A stretch of 50,440 nucleotides of DNA, taken from NCBI GenBank assembly GCA_902575815.1, contig CACGTA010000007.1:1-50440 (forward strand), written 5' to 3'. Position numbers and translations under genes: made by a program. The DNA comes from an uncultured Alphaproteobacteria bacterium. GTDB taxonomy: Bacteria > Pseudomonadota > Alphaproteobacteria > HIMB59 > GCA-002718135. Under the pieces are notes generated by a model. It was not told the DNA's origin. It saw only the letters and a program-made list of their open reading frames with translations, and searched no databases. This document shows, piece after piece, positions 26,562 to 34,843 of the stretch. Every line of letters begins with the position of its first letter. The stretch's first letter is position 1.

Positions 26562-27479
26562 CTACATAAAGTCAGCAGCGTTTTCCTTAGTAACTAATAC
26601 TGTTCCAGTATCAATATTGTCAGGAATACTTTCACCATTAGCTAATTTAAGTGCATTTTCTACACCCATATATCCCATATTATATGAGAATTGAGCTATA
26701 GTAGCTGACATTTCACCAGCCATTACACTTGCAGCAGCATCAGGGTTAGCATCAAATCCAACAACTACAACATCATCTAGCATATCAGCATTTTTTAATG
26801 CTTGGATAGCACCTAGACCCATATTATCGTTAGAAGCAAAGATTGCTTTTAGATTTGGGTTACCAGTGATGATATCTTCAGTTACTGACATACCTTGTGC
26901 AGTATCCCAGTTAGCTGGAAGTTCAGCAACAATGTTCATGCCACATGCTTCAAGACCTTTGTGTGATCCTTCAGCTCTGTGTTGACCAGTAGTTTGCGTG
27001 ATCATTCCTTGAAGGATTGCAACATCAGAACCACTTGGAACATTATCGCAAATGTATTGAGCAGCTAAAGCAGCGCCATTGATATTGTTTGTACCAATGA
27101 AAGTCACACCTTCATTAATTCCATTAGTATCAATGTATACAACTGGAACACCTGAAGCCATTGCATCATCAAGAATTGGTGCAACCGCGTTAGGGTCAGT
27201 TGGTGCAATCGCTATACCGTCTACACCTTTAGCAATTTGGTCTTCAATTTGTGCTACCTGAGCCATAACATCACTCTCTTGTGGTGGTGAAAGGATAATA
27301 AGGTTTACACCTAATTCTTCAGCAGCATCTTTAGCACCAGCTTCAACTGAAGCCCAAAAAGGGTTTCCAGCACCTGGTCCTTTAGTACTTAGCATTATTG
27401 TTTTTGCATGTGAGCCTGCTAAAAGACTACCTGAAAAAAACAATACAGAAGTAGTAATTATAGAAATAACAAATTTCAT
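26562..27479 (-). CDS. CUT2-type sugar ABC transporter periplasmic binding protein 3
   Basis: A 305-residue RbsB-like binding protein. The signal peptide covers about residues 1 to 22. The mature part opens TIMLSTKGPGAGNPFWASVE and has GVDGIAIAPTDPNAVAP, GVPVVYIDTNG, the IFASNDNMGLGAIQAL segment and VVGFDANPDA. These are strong ribose/inositol/rhizopine-type binding-protein features. Unlike importers 1 and 2, this gene is last in its operon, after ATPase and permease, and is followed by a strong terminator. An 87 bp gap before it could hold its own promoter. The upstream IolD-like gene suggests a cyclitol ligand, as inference. Confidence 0.92.
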   Translation of the reverse strand: MKFVISIITTSVLFFSGSLLAGSHAKTIMLSTKGPGAGNPFWASVEAGAKDAAEELGVNLIILSPPQESDVMAQVAQIEDQIAKGVDGIAIAPTDPNAVAPILDDAMASGVPVVYIDTNGINEGVTFIGTNNINGAALAAQYICDNVPSGSDVAILQGMITQTTGQHRAEGSHKGLEACGMNIVAELPANWDTAQGMSVTEDIITGNPNLKAIFASNDNMGLGAIQALKNADMLDDVVVVGFDANPDAAASVMAGEMSATIAQFSYNMGYMGVENALKLANGESIPDNIDTGTVLVTKENAADFM

Positions 27480-27483
27480 TTTT

Positions 27484-27489
27484 CCTCCT
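27484..27489 (-). promoter_or_regulatory. Consensus Shine-Dalgarno of binding protein 3
   Basis: AGGAGG on the minus strand, 4 nt before the ATG at 27479, as in the other two binding-protein genes. Confidence 0.8.
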
Positions 27490-27566
27490 AAAATTTTTTT
27501 TAAACATTAATCAAAAATGAAATCTAATCAAGTGACTGTTTGTCAGAAAGTAGTTATTTTTTAATA

Positions 27567-28574
27567 TTATGTTCTGGTCGCAAGTTGTCTTCTTAGAACA
27601 TCGATATAAACAGCCAAAATAATAATTGACCCAATAAGAACTTGTTGCCAGAAAACACTGACATTCATTAGATTTAGACCATTTCGGAGTATACCCATAA
27701 TCATGACTCCAGCAAATACACCTAAAACAGTTCCTCTACCCCCAAAGAAGCTTGCTCCACCTATAATGACTGCTGCAATTGCATCTAGCTCAGATTGTAA
27801 ACCAGCATTTGGATAAGCGGAATTTGTTCTTCCAGCTAAAATTAAACCTCCAATACCAGCCAAGAAACCACAAAGGGTGTAAACTATGATCAAAATTCGA
27901 TCTACGTTAATACCTGCTGCCCTAGCTGCTCCTGGGTTGCCTCCAATCGCATAAATCCATTTACCTATTCTTGTATGATTTAAAAATATCCAAAAGATAA
28001 AAAATATTACAATCATTAAAATTAAACTTGTGGGTATATACTCTCTAGCGCCTTCTCCAAAAATTACATCTAGTTTAATTTTACCATTTCCTATAACTCT
28101 AATCTGTTCAGCAAAACCTGTTATTGGCACTCCTCCAGAAATAAGGTTTCCAATTCCTCTAAATATGTACAGCGTTCCTAACGTCATAATAAACGGATGA
28201 GGCATTCGAAGTAAGGTAATGCCAATACCATTAAACATACCACACAAAAATCCAATTGCTGGTGCAACTAACATGACAACGTACCAAGGCATTCCTGCCT
28301 TCGAAGCAATAGCGAGTCCCATTAATGATAACATAATAATTGAACCGACTGATAGATCTATACCTGCAGTTACAATGACCATAAAGACACCAAGCGCTAA
28401 CATAGACTGCCAAGACACTTGTTTAAAAATATTTGTTACATTTCTCCATGATAAAAATACATCAGGTTGCAACAAATGTAGGACAGCAATCATTATTAGG
28501 ATCAGTAATAAGATTCCATATCTCTCAAAAAAAGGAATAAGTCTGACAAATAAAGATTCTTGATTCTTATCCAT
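27567..28574 (-). CDS. CUT2-type sugar ABC transporter permease 3 (RbsC family)
   Basis: A 335-residue RbsC-type permease with TAGIDLSVGSIIMLS, the GKWIYAIGGNPGAARAAGI loop and AAVIIGGASFFGGRGT near the C-terminus, with about eight to ten membrane spans. I chose the ATG at 28574, which shares one base with the ATPase stop (TAATG), over an ATG eight codons upstream inside the ATPase gene. It is the middle gene of ATPase-permease-binding protein, an order different from the other two importers. Confidence 0.9.
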   Translation of the reverse strand: MDKNQESLFVRLIPFFERYGILLLILIMIAVLHLLQPDVFLSWRNVTNIFKQVSWQSMLALGVFMVIVTAGIDLSVGSIIMLSLMGLAIASKAGMPWYVVMLVAPAIGFLCGMFNGIGITLLRMPHPFIMTLGTLYIFRGIGNLISGGVPITGFAEQIRVIGNGKIKLDVIFGEGAREYIPTSLILMIVIFFIFWIFLNHTRIGKWIYAIGGNPGAARAAGINVDRILIIVYTLCGFLAGIGGLILAGRTNSAYPNAGLQSELDAIAAVIIGGASFFGGRGTVLGVFAGVMIMGILRNGLNLMNVSVFWQQVLIGSIIILAVYIDVLRRQLATRT

Positions 28575-29320
28575 TAATCTTTTTTCCCCATGATCCATCC
28601 AATCACTTCGTCTCTTGAAGTATTTTTTAATTCTGACTCAGCAAAATTAGTTCCTTGAAACAATGCCATTACTCGATCACAAACAGTAAAAATATCGTCC
28701 ATTCGATGACTAATTACTATTACACTAACACCTAATTTTTTTAGATTTAAAATTAAATCAAGAACCTTTCCAACTTCTTTAACAGCAAGTGCTGCGGTTG
28801 GCTCATCCATTAATACAATTTTTGCATTAAAAGCTGTAGCTCTAGCAATTGCAACTGCTTGTCTTTGTCCACCTGATAATTCTTCAACCTTTTGATCAGC
28901 ACTCTTTACGTTTATTTTTAATTTTGCAAGATGCTCTTCGGTTAACTGTTTTCTTTTTTTATGATCTAAAAAATTAAAAGGACCAACTTTTCTTGTTGGT
29001 TCTCTTCCTAGAAAAATATTATCACCGATAGGTAGATTACCAGCTAGTGCTAAATCTTGATAGACCATTTCTAAGCCCAAATTTTGAGAGTCTCTGGGAC
29101 TATTTAAAGTTACTTTTTCTTTATCAAAAAAAAGAGATCCTTCACTTGGTTTATATAATCCTGATAAAACTTTCATTAATGTAGATTTACCAGCACCATT
29201 ATCACCGACGACACCAAGTACCTCGCCCTTATTTAAATGAAGATCTACATTTTGAAGGGCTGTAATAGTACCAAAAAATTTTGAGACTGATTTAGCTTCC
29301 AGTACTAAATTATCTGACAT
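28574..29320 (-). CDS. CUT2-type sugar ABC transporter ATPase 3
   Basis: A 248-residue single nucleotide-binding domain with Walker A GDNGAGKSTLMK, signature LSGGQRQ, Walker B IVLMDEPTAALAV and H-loop ISHRM. It is closest by eye to ATPase 2 of this window. It lies 21 nt after a D-2-hydroxyacid dehydrogenase gene and is coupled to its permease by TAATG, so the importer is probably transcribed with the IolD-like and dehydrogenase genes upstream. Confidence 0.92.
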   Translation of the reverse strand: MSDNLVLEAKSVSKFFGTITALQNVDLHLNKGEVLGVVGDNGAGKSTLMKVLSGLYKPSEGSLFFDKEKVTLNSPRDSQNLGLEMVYQDLALAGNLPIGDNIFLGREPTRKVGPFNFLDHKKRKQLTEEHLAKLKINVKSADQKVEELSGGQRQAVAIARATAFNAKIVLMDEPTAALAVKEVGKVLDLILNLKKLGVSVIVISHRMDDIFTVCDRVMALFQGTNFAESELKNTSRDEVIGWIMGKKD

Positions 29321-29341
29321 AAATGTGTTTTTAAATAAAAA

Positions 29342-30370
29342 TTAATTAATATCAACTGGTTTTGATCGTAAATATTTAACAGTTTCTCTCTCAGCTTTTT
29401 TACATAATTTAGGGGGCAGACCCTTCGAGATAAGTTTTAAATCTTGAATTACTAATTCGCCCATCTCTTTAAATGCGCTGTCTAATGCACCGGCTCTATG
29501 TGGAGAAAAAATTACATTTTTGAGTTTTCTTAATTTATGATTTTTAGGAAATGGTTCTTGTGGAAAAACATCAATAGCAGCAAACACATTTCTATTTTTT
29601 AAAAAATTAAAAAAATCATCAAAATTTATTATTGCTGCTCTACTCATTAATACAAACACTGATCCATCTTTTATTAATTTAAGCTTAGAAGAATTAATCA
29701 TGGATTCATTAGAAGAAGTAATTGATGCGAGTACATAAATGATGTCAGCATTTTTAAGTAACGAATTTAAATTAGTTGGCTTAACATCAAATTTTTCAAT
29801 TTCTTTATTTGGGATCCAGGGATCATAAGCCATAATATTATTAGAAAATGCTTTTAGTATAGGTGTAAGTGATTTAGCTAAATCACCAAATCCAATTAAA
29901 CCAAATGTTTTATTTTTTATTAAAAAATTGTTCTGACTTATTGCACCACCGTATTTTTCTTTTTTTAAAATAAAGTCTGAGTGAGCAATGTGAATACTTC
30001 TGGCTATCGATAAAGTAAGGCCCATTGCCATTTCAGCAACAGGTTGAGCAAACACAGGAGATGTTGCTAAAACATGTATTCCTTTTCTAAAACAATAATC
30101 GTAATCCATATTGTCCATAAAATTGCTCTCTACATTAAATATTGCTTTAAGTTTTGTAGATTTAGAAATCAAAGATGAAGGTAAATTTGGTTGCCCAAAA
30201 ATATAATCTGCCTTTAGTAAATTTTTTTCATAAAAATTATTTTTATTTTTATTTGGAGCAGTAATGAGATTAAAATTTTTTTTTAAATATTTTAAATTTT
30301 CTTTAGAAAAAAGTAGGTCCATTGTTCTTGGATATGGATCTACTAAAATTATTGGTTTGTTTTGATTCAT
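29342..30370 (-). CDS. D-isomer-specific 2-hydroxyacid dehydrogenase family protein 1
   Basis: A 342-residue NAD-dependent dehydrogenase of the D-2-hydroxyacid family. The Rossmann motif is GLIGFGDLAKS, where the third glycine is replaced. The catalytic Arg, Glu and His are most likely in LMSRAAI, FPQEPF and FSPHRAGA. It acts on 2-hydroxy or 2-keto acids in the cytoplasm. It lies 31 nt downstream of the IolD-like gene and 21 nt upstream of ATPase 3, so it probably serves the pathway of the sugar carried by importer 3. The exact substrate cannot be told. Confidence 0.85.
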   Translation of the reverse strand: MNQNKPIILVDPYPRTMDLLFSKENLKYLKKNFNLITAPNKNKNNFYEKNLLKADYIFGQPNLPSSLISKSTKLKAIFNVESNFMDNMDYDYCFRKGIHVLATSPVFAQPVAEMAMGLTLSIARSIHIAHSDFILKKEKYGGAISQNNFLIKNKTFGLIGFGDLAKSLTPILKAFSNNIMAYDPWIPNKEIEKFDVKPTNLNSLLKNADIIYVLASITSSNESMINSSKLKLIKDGSVFVLMSRAAIINFDDFFNFLKNRNVFAAIDVFPQEPFPKNHKLRKLKNVIFSPHRAGALDSAFKEMGELVIQDLKLISKGLPPKLCKKAERETVKYLRSKPVDIN

Positions 30371-30401
30371 ACAAATTTAATTATTAGGAAAAAATTTTAT
30401 T

Positions 30402-32246
30402 TTATACGCCTTTACGTTGTTTATTTTTTCCTTCTAAAAATTCATTAAGAGCTGATTTCTTTCCTTCGGTATTATCCACTTCAAGTGTTGGACTTTCCCA
30501 AAAAGCTGTACCCTCTAACCATTCATAACCATCTGTTTTCATAGAAATAACATACGTTTTGTTTGATTCTTTTGCTCTTTTAAAAGCGGCCTCTAACTCT
30601 GAAATAGATTTAACAGTCTCACCATTTGCCCCCATACTTTTTGCGTGAGCTTCAAAATCTACAAACTGTACATTTGTTGCTCTTGCAGCATTGAGATTGC
30701 AAAGATATTCATTCCCACCTTTAGCTAGTTGCAATCTATTAATAACCATATGACCACCATTATCACAAACAACTATAATTAATTTTTTATCATATAAAAC
30801 TGAACTGTAGATATCGCTATTTTGTAAGAGGTATGAACCATCGCCTACAAATACAATTACATCTTGTTCAGGTTTTGCCATTTTGATTCCAAGCGCACCT
30901 GATATTTCATAACTCATGCAACTAAATCCCCATTCAGTTTCAAAAGTATTAAGTTCTTTAGGTTTCCATATTTGAACTACCTCGCCAACTAACCCTCCAG
31001 CTGCAGTGACTACGATATCTGATGGGTCTGAGTTTCTATAAACTGCACCTACAGCATGAGCATAGGATGGTAATTCTTGATTTGTTGGTCCACTTTCTTT
31101 GGCAACATATTCATCCCATTTATTTCTTTCCTCAATTGAACGCTGGTACCAATTATCTGGCGCTTTCCAATCTCCTAATGCTTTTGATAATTCTTGAAGT
31201 CCAATTTTTGCATCGCTTACAACAGGAGTAGCGCGATGTTTTGTAGTATCAAATCGTGAAGTATTTATTGATACAAGTTGAAAATTTTCATTTTCAAAAT
31301 TGGTCCAAGAGCCGGTTGTAAAGTCTCCTAACTTTGTTCCCACAGCTAGTGCTAAATCTGTATCAGTAGCAAGGTTGTTAGATGAGCCCTCTCCTAAGCA
31401 TCCAATTGCACTTATATAATAGGGATCATCTTTATTCATACAACCAATACCCATTACAGTTGCAGTAACTGGAATATTATGTTTCTTTGCAAAAGCAGAA
31501 ATTTCCTCTTCTGCTTCTGAATATAAAACACCTCCTCCAGAGATAATAATAGGTTGTTTAGATTTTTTTAATTTATCAGCTGCCTTTTGTATTTGATTTG
31601 GATCGGGATAAATTCTTCTAATTTCATGAATTTTTTCTTCAAAAAAGATTTTAGGATAATCATAGGCTTCTCCTTGAACATCTTGAGACATAGAAATTAC
31701 TGCTGGGCCACAATCTGCAGGGTCAAGCATCACATTAATTGCTTGAGGTAAAGAAGTTAAAATTTGTTCAGGTCTGGTTATTCTATCAAAATATCTTGAT
31801 ACAGATTTAAATGAATCATTTTGAGTTTCTGATGGAGAGTTAAAATGTTCAACTTGCTGTAAAACTGGGTCTGGAAAGCGACTAGAAAATGTATCGCCAG
31901 GTAAAAGCAAAATTGGAAGTCTGTTGCTTAATGCAACTGCTGCTGCAGTAACCATGTTAGTTGCGCCTGGTCCAACTGAAGAAGTAGCAACAAATATTTG
32001 TTTTCTTCTTTTTGCACGAGCATACGCAATTCCAGTTAAGGCCATGTTTTGCTCATGATGGCCTCTGTATCCGGGAAGTTCATTTTGATATTCTTCCATA
32101 GCCTGTCCAATACAAGCCACATTTCCATGACCATAAATACCGAAAGCACCTGGAAAAAGTGGCTCTTTTTTTCCATTAATCAAAATTTTTTGCATTGTTA
32201 AATATTTAATTAATGCATGTGAACAAGACATTCTAACTGTTTTCAT
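30402..32246 (-). CDS. iolD: Thiamine-diphosphate hydrolase, IolD-like (3D-(3,5/4)-trihydroxycyclohexane-1,2-dione hydrolase)
   Basis: A 614-residue ThDP enzyme that lines up with IolD, which opens the ring of the diketo-inositol intermediate in inositol breakdown. Shared stretches include a GHGN segment near the N-terminus, SVGPGATNMV, LPGDTFSSRFPDPVLQQVE, RYFDRITRPEQ and SQDVQGEAYD. The ThDP/Mg motif is GDGSYLLQ with VCDNGG downstream, and a Glu in GHHEQNMA is the likely cofactor activator. I start at the ATG at 32246 because a GGA-containing site precedes it; a TTG at 32261 is the alternative. No iolB, iolC or iolE is present in the window, so the use may differ from canonical myo-inositol catabolism. 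Confidence 0.82.
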   Translation of the reverse strand: MKTVRMSCSHALIKYLTMQKILINGKKEPLFPGAFGIYGHGNVACIGQAMEEYQNELPGYRGHHEQNMALTGIAYARAKRRKQIFVATSSVGPGATNMVTAAAVALSNRLPILLLPGDTFSSRFPDPVLQQVEHFNSPSETQNDSFKSVSRYFDRITRPEQILTSLPQAINVMLDPADCGPAVISMSQDVQGEAYDYPKIFFEEKIHEIRRIYPDPNQIQKAADKLKKSKQPIIISGGGVLYSEAEEEISAFAKKHNIPVTATVMGIGCMNKDDPYYISAIGCLGEGSSNNLATDTDLALAVGTKLGDFTTGSWTNFENENFQLVSINTSRFDTTKHRATPVVSDAKIGLQELSKALGDWKAPDNWYQRSIEERNKWDEYVAKESGPTNQELPSYAHAVGAVYRNSDPSDIVVTAAGGLVGEVVQIWKPKELNTFETEWGFSCMSYEISGALGIKMAKPEQDVIVFVGDGSYLLQNSDIYSSVLYDKKLIIVVCDNGGHMVINRLQLAKGGNEYLCNLNAARATNVQFVDFEAHAKSMGANGETVKSISELEAAFKRAKESNKTYVISMKTDGYEWLEGTAFWESPTLEVDNTEGKKSALNEFLEGKNKQRKGV

Positions 32247-32327
32247 CTGTTCCTTTCCCAAAAAAAATTGATATTATTATAATAAAAAAATAATTTAAAG
32301 AGTTAATCAATTTATTTTTTTAATATT

Positions 32328-33311
32328 ATGGAATATAAATCATTTATGAAAGTTGGTGTTGTAGGAGAAATTCATACTTGTGGATATGAAATCTTTAATA
32401 ATAATAATATAGAATATTTTGTTACTAATAATAAAGAAGAAGATCAACTTACTAATGAATTATCTGATGTAGATGGAATTGTTGTTAGAACAGTCAAATT
32501 AAGTAAAAAAGTATTATCAAATGCAAAAAATTTAAAAGTTGTTGCAAGACATGGAGTTGGTTATGATAACGTCGATTACAATTTCTTAAATGAAAACAAA
32601 ATAGCTTTAGCTATAACAGGAACAGCTAATGCTGTAAGTGTTTCTGAGCATGTCATGACAATGATGCTTTGCTTAACTAAAAATATATATGAATCAGATA
32701 AATTGGTTAAACTTAATAAATTTAAAGAAAAAGCAAATCTTCCAAATTTTTTTGAATTATATCAAAAAAAAATTCTTATTTTAGGATTGGGTAGAATTGG
32801 AAAAGAATTAGCTAAGAGATGCACAGCTTTTGATATGGAAATTTATATTCATGATCCATTTATTTCAGATGATGAAATCCGTTCTATGAATTATATTCCT
32901 ACAAACAAAGAGAGTGGATTTAAAATTGCTGATTATATAAGTATTCATTTGCCTATTAACTCAGAAACAAAAAATTTGATTTCTTATGAACAATTTAAAT
33001 TATTTAAATCAAATTTAATTCTAATAAATACTGCACGCGGAGGTATTGTTAATGAAAATGCTTTATTTGATGCTTTAAAGAATAAGAAAATTCATGCTGC
33101 TGGATTAGATGTTTTCGAAACTGAACCGCCAATAAAAAATCACAGATTATTTTCTTTACAAAACACTTTGCTAACCCCTCATAATTCAGCACTTACACTA
33201 GAATGTAGAAAAAGAATGGCTGTTGAGTCTTGTGAAAATGTTTTTAATTTTTTAACTAAAAGTAAAAATTTAAATAAAAGTAATATAATAAATTTAAATA
33301 TTATAAGTTAA
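32328..33311 (+). CDS. D-isomer-specific 2-hydroxyacid dehydrogenase family protein 2 (SerA-like)
   Basis: A 327-residue NAD-dependent dehydrogenase resembling the catalytic part of 3-phosphoglycerate dehydrogenase, without ACT domain. ARHGVGYDNVD, the Rossmann motif ILGLGRIGKELAKR, NTARGGIVNE (catalytic Arg), DVFETEPP (Glu) and TPHNSALT (His) are all intact. It is divergent from iolD across 81 bases and its 3' end overlaps the convergent Rieske-like gene by 4 nt. An ATG at 32346 giving MKVGVVGEI is a plausible alternative start. Given its place among sugar-acid genes, a catabolic 2-hydroxyacid substrate is as likely as serine synthesis. Confidence 0.86.
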   Translation: MEYKSFMKVGVVGEIHTCGYEIFNNNNIEYFVTNNKEEDQLTNELSDVDGIVVRTVKLSKKVLSNAKNLKVVARHGVGYDNVDYNFLNENKIALAITGTANAVSVSEHVMTMMLCLTKNIYESDKLVKLNKFKEKANLPNFFELYQKKILILGLGRIGKELAKRCTAFDMEIYIHDPFISDDEIRSMNYIPTNKESGFKIADYISIHLPINSETKNLISYEQFKLFKSNLILINTARGGIVNENALFDALKNKKIHAAGLDVFETEPPIKNHRLFSLQNTLLTPHNSALTLECRKRMAVESCENVFNFLTKSKNLNKSNIINLNIIS

Positions 33312-33628
33312 ATATTTAAGTAAAGATTTCCATCTTCTTCTGTAACATCAAATATTTTTAATGGAATTTGTTCTAAATCAGATACAGAGTCTCCAGATAC
33401 AATACTAAATTTATTACCGCATGATGGGCACTCTAGTTCTTCACCTTCAATACTAGATTCACTTAATAAAGTTTTTTCAGCACAAGGGCAATTTCCTTCA
33501 GTTGCAAAAAAGCCTGATTCGAGTCTATAAATTGCATAATTTATATCTTCATATTCAAAATTTTCTACTGAACCAATGTCAATATCATCAACTTCACCTA
33601 TAAAGATTGGCTCTATTTCATCATTCAT
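33308..33628 (-). CDS. Rieske-fold ferredoxin, MocE-like, with four-cysteine ligand set
   Basis: A 106-residue protein that follows the Rieske ferredoxin pattern of MocE type: NYAIYRLESGFFATEGNCPC, an ECPSCGNKFSIVSGD second loop, and a C-terminal IFDVTEEDGNLYLNI strand. The two ligand loops normally read C-x-H and C-x-x-H; here they are Cys47-Pro-Cys49 and Cys67-Pro-Ser-Cys70, so both His are Cys at the usual spacing. A [2Fe-2S](Cys)4, mononuclear iron or zinc site are all possible. It lies 60 nt after the FMN oxidase gene and could feed electrons to the island's di-iron or Rieske-dependent enzymes. No ferredoxin reductase gene is in the window. Confidence 0.75.
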   Translation of the reverse strand: MNDEIEPIFIGEVDDIDIGSVENFEYEDINYAIYRLESGFFATEGNCPCAEKTLLSESSIEGEELECPSCGNKFSIVSGDSVSDLEQIPLKIFDVTEEDGNLYLNI

Positions 33629-33688
33629 ACAAAATTTGTAAAATAAAATTGAATTAGAATAAATATTTTTTTTAAGAAAATTGTTGAT

Positions 33689-34843
33689 TTATCTGAATTT
33701 TAGATTTTTTCTTGTTAATTCTTTTACGTTAGAAACTCCCATTAATTTCATATCTCTTTCAATTTCATTACGTAAGTTAGATAAGCTTTTTTCAACTCCT
33801 TTTTGACCTCCAGCAGCTAAAGCATACAAATACATGCGTCCTCCAGAACATGCTTTTGCACCAAGCGATAATGCTTTTAAAACATGAGTACCTCTTCTAA
33901 TGCCTCCTTCACATATTACATCTATTTTATCTCCAACAGCATCAACAATTTCAGCTAATTGATCAAAAGGTGATCTTGATCCATCTAACTGTCGTCCTCC
34001 ATGATTTGAAACCATTATAGCTGAAGCCCCAACATCAACTGCTTTTTTTGCATCTTCCACTGACATAACTCCTTTAATTGCAAATTGGCGGCCCCACTCC
34101 TTATTAATATTTTCAACATCTTTCCAACTCATCGAATTATCAAGCATCTTTGTGAAATAATCACCTATTGTAGTCATTACTTTTGTGCCTTCACTTATAT
34201 GGTCTTTTAAGTTGCTTAATTCCCATTTGGGTTTTGTAAAATAATCTACTGCCCACTTTGGATGTAACATAAAACTTAGAACGCTATTGAGTTTAAGTTT
34301 CATTGGAATGGTAAAACCAGTATATAAATCTCTTTCACGATTTCCTCCAACGGCTGTATCTACTGTAACTGCCATTGCTTCAAAATTTGATTCTTTACAT
34401 CTTTCTATAAGAGCTTTGTTTAATCCTTTGTCTTTATGAACATAAAGTTGAAAAAGTTTTGGTGTTTTAACTAAATTTGATATCTCCTCTATACTTGCTG
34501 TACCTAAGGAAGATATTCCAAACATTGTGCCAAATTTTTCAGCAGCTTTTGCGACTCCAATTTCACCCTCATGATGAAACAATCTTTGAAGAGCAGTTGG
34601 AGCACAATACAAAGGGATATCTAATTTTTGTCCCATCACAGTTGTTGACATATCTACTTTATCAACACCACTTAAGACATTTGGAACTAAATCACAGTCT
34701 TCGTAAGCATCAGTATTTCTTTTATAAGTAATTTCATCATCAGCAGCGCCATCAATATAATGAAAAATGGGACTAGGAAGCCTCCTCTTTGCCAATTTTC
34801 TAAAATCTTTTACATTATGACAATTATTAATACTGCCGTACAT
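33689..34843 (-). CDS. lldD: FMN-dependent alpha-hydroxyacid oxidase/dehydrogenase, L-lactate dehydrogenase-like
   Basis: A 384-residue TIM-barrel flavoprotein of the LldD/glycolate oxidase family. SNHGGRQLDGSRSPFDQL holds the catalytic His and FMN-binding residues, MAVTVDTAVGGNRERDL is another signature, and CEGGIRRGTHVLKAL binds the flavin phosphate. It is last in a run of fuconate-pathway genes, where oxidation of L-lactate to pyruvate would finish the route. It is coupled to the FAH-family gene through TAATG. L-lactate specificity is inference from the context; other L-2-hydroxyacids are possible. Confidence 0.88.
   Translation of the reverse strand: MYGSINNCHNVKDFRKLAKRRLPSPIFHYIDGAADDEITYKRNTDAYEDCDLVPNVLSGVDKVDMSTTVMGQKLDIPLYCAPTALQRLFHHEGEIGVAKAAEKFGTMFGISSLGTASIEEISNLVKTPKLFQLYVHKDKGLNKALIERCKESNFEAMAVTVDTAVGGNRERDLYTGFTIPMKLKLNSVLSFMLHPKWAVDYFTKPKWELSNLKDHISEGTKVMTTIGDYFTKMLDNSMSWKDVENINKEWGRQFAIKGVMSVEDAKKAVDVGASAIMVSNHGGRQLDGSRSPFDQLAEIVDAVGDKIDVICEGGIRRGTHVLKALSLGAKACSGGRMYLYALAAGGQKGVEKSLSNLRNEIERDMKLMGVSNVKELTRKNLKFR

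Noticed and set aside
27480-27566. A regulatory hairpin before binding protein 3
   Set aside because: Only a 4 bp stem could be drawn in this AT-rich gap, which is not above chance.
33308-33628. The four-cysteine protein as an ordinary rubredoxin or zinc ribbon
   Set aside because: Rubredoxins and zinc ribbons usually have two CxxC knuckles; here the spacing is CxC-17-CxxC with flanking strands that match the Rieske pattern of MocE.
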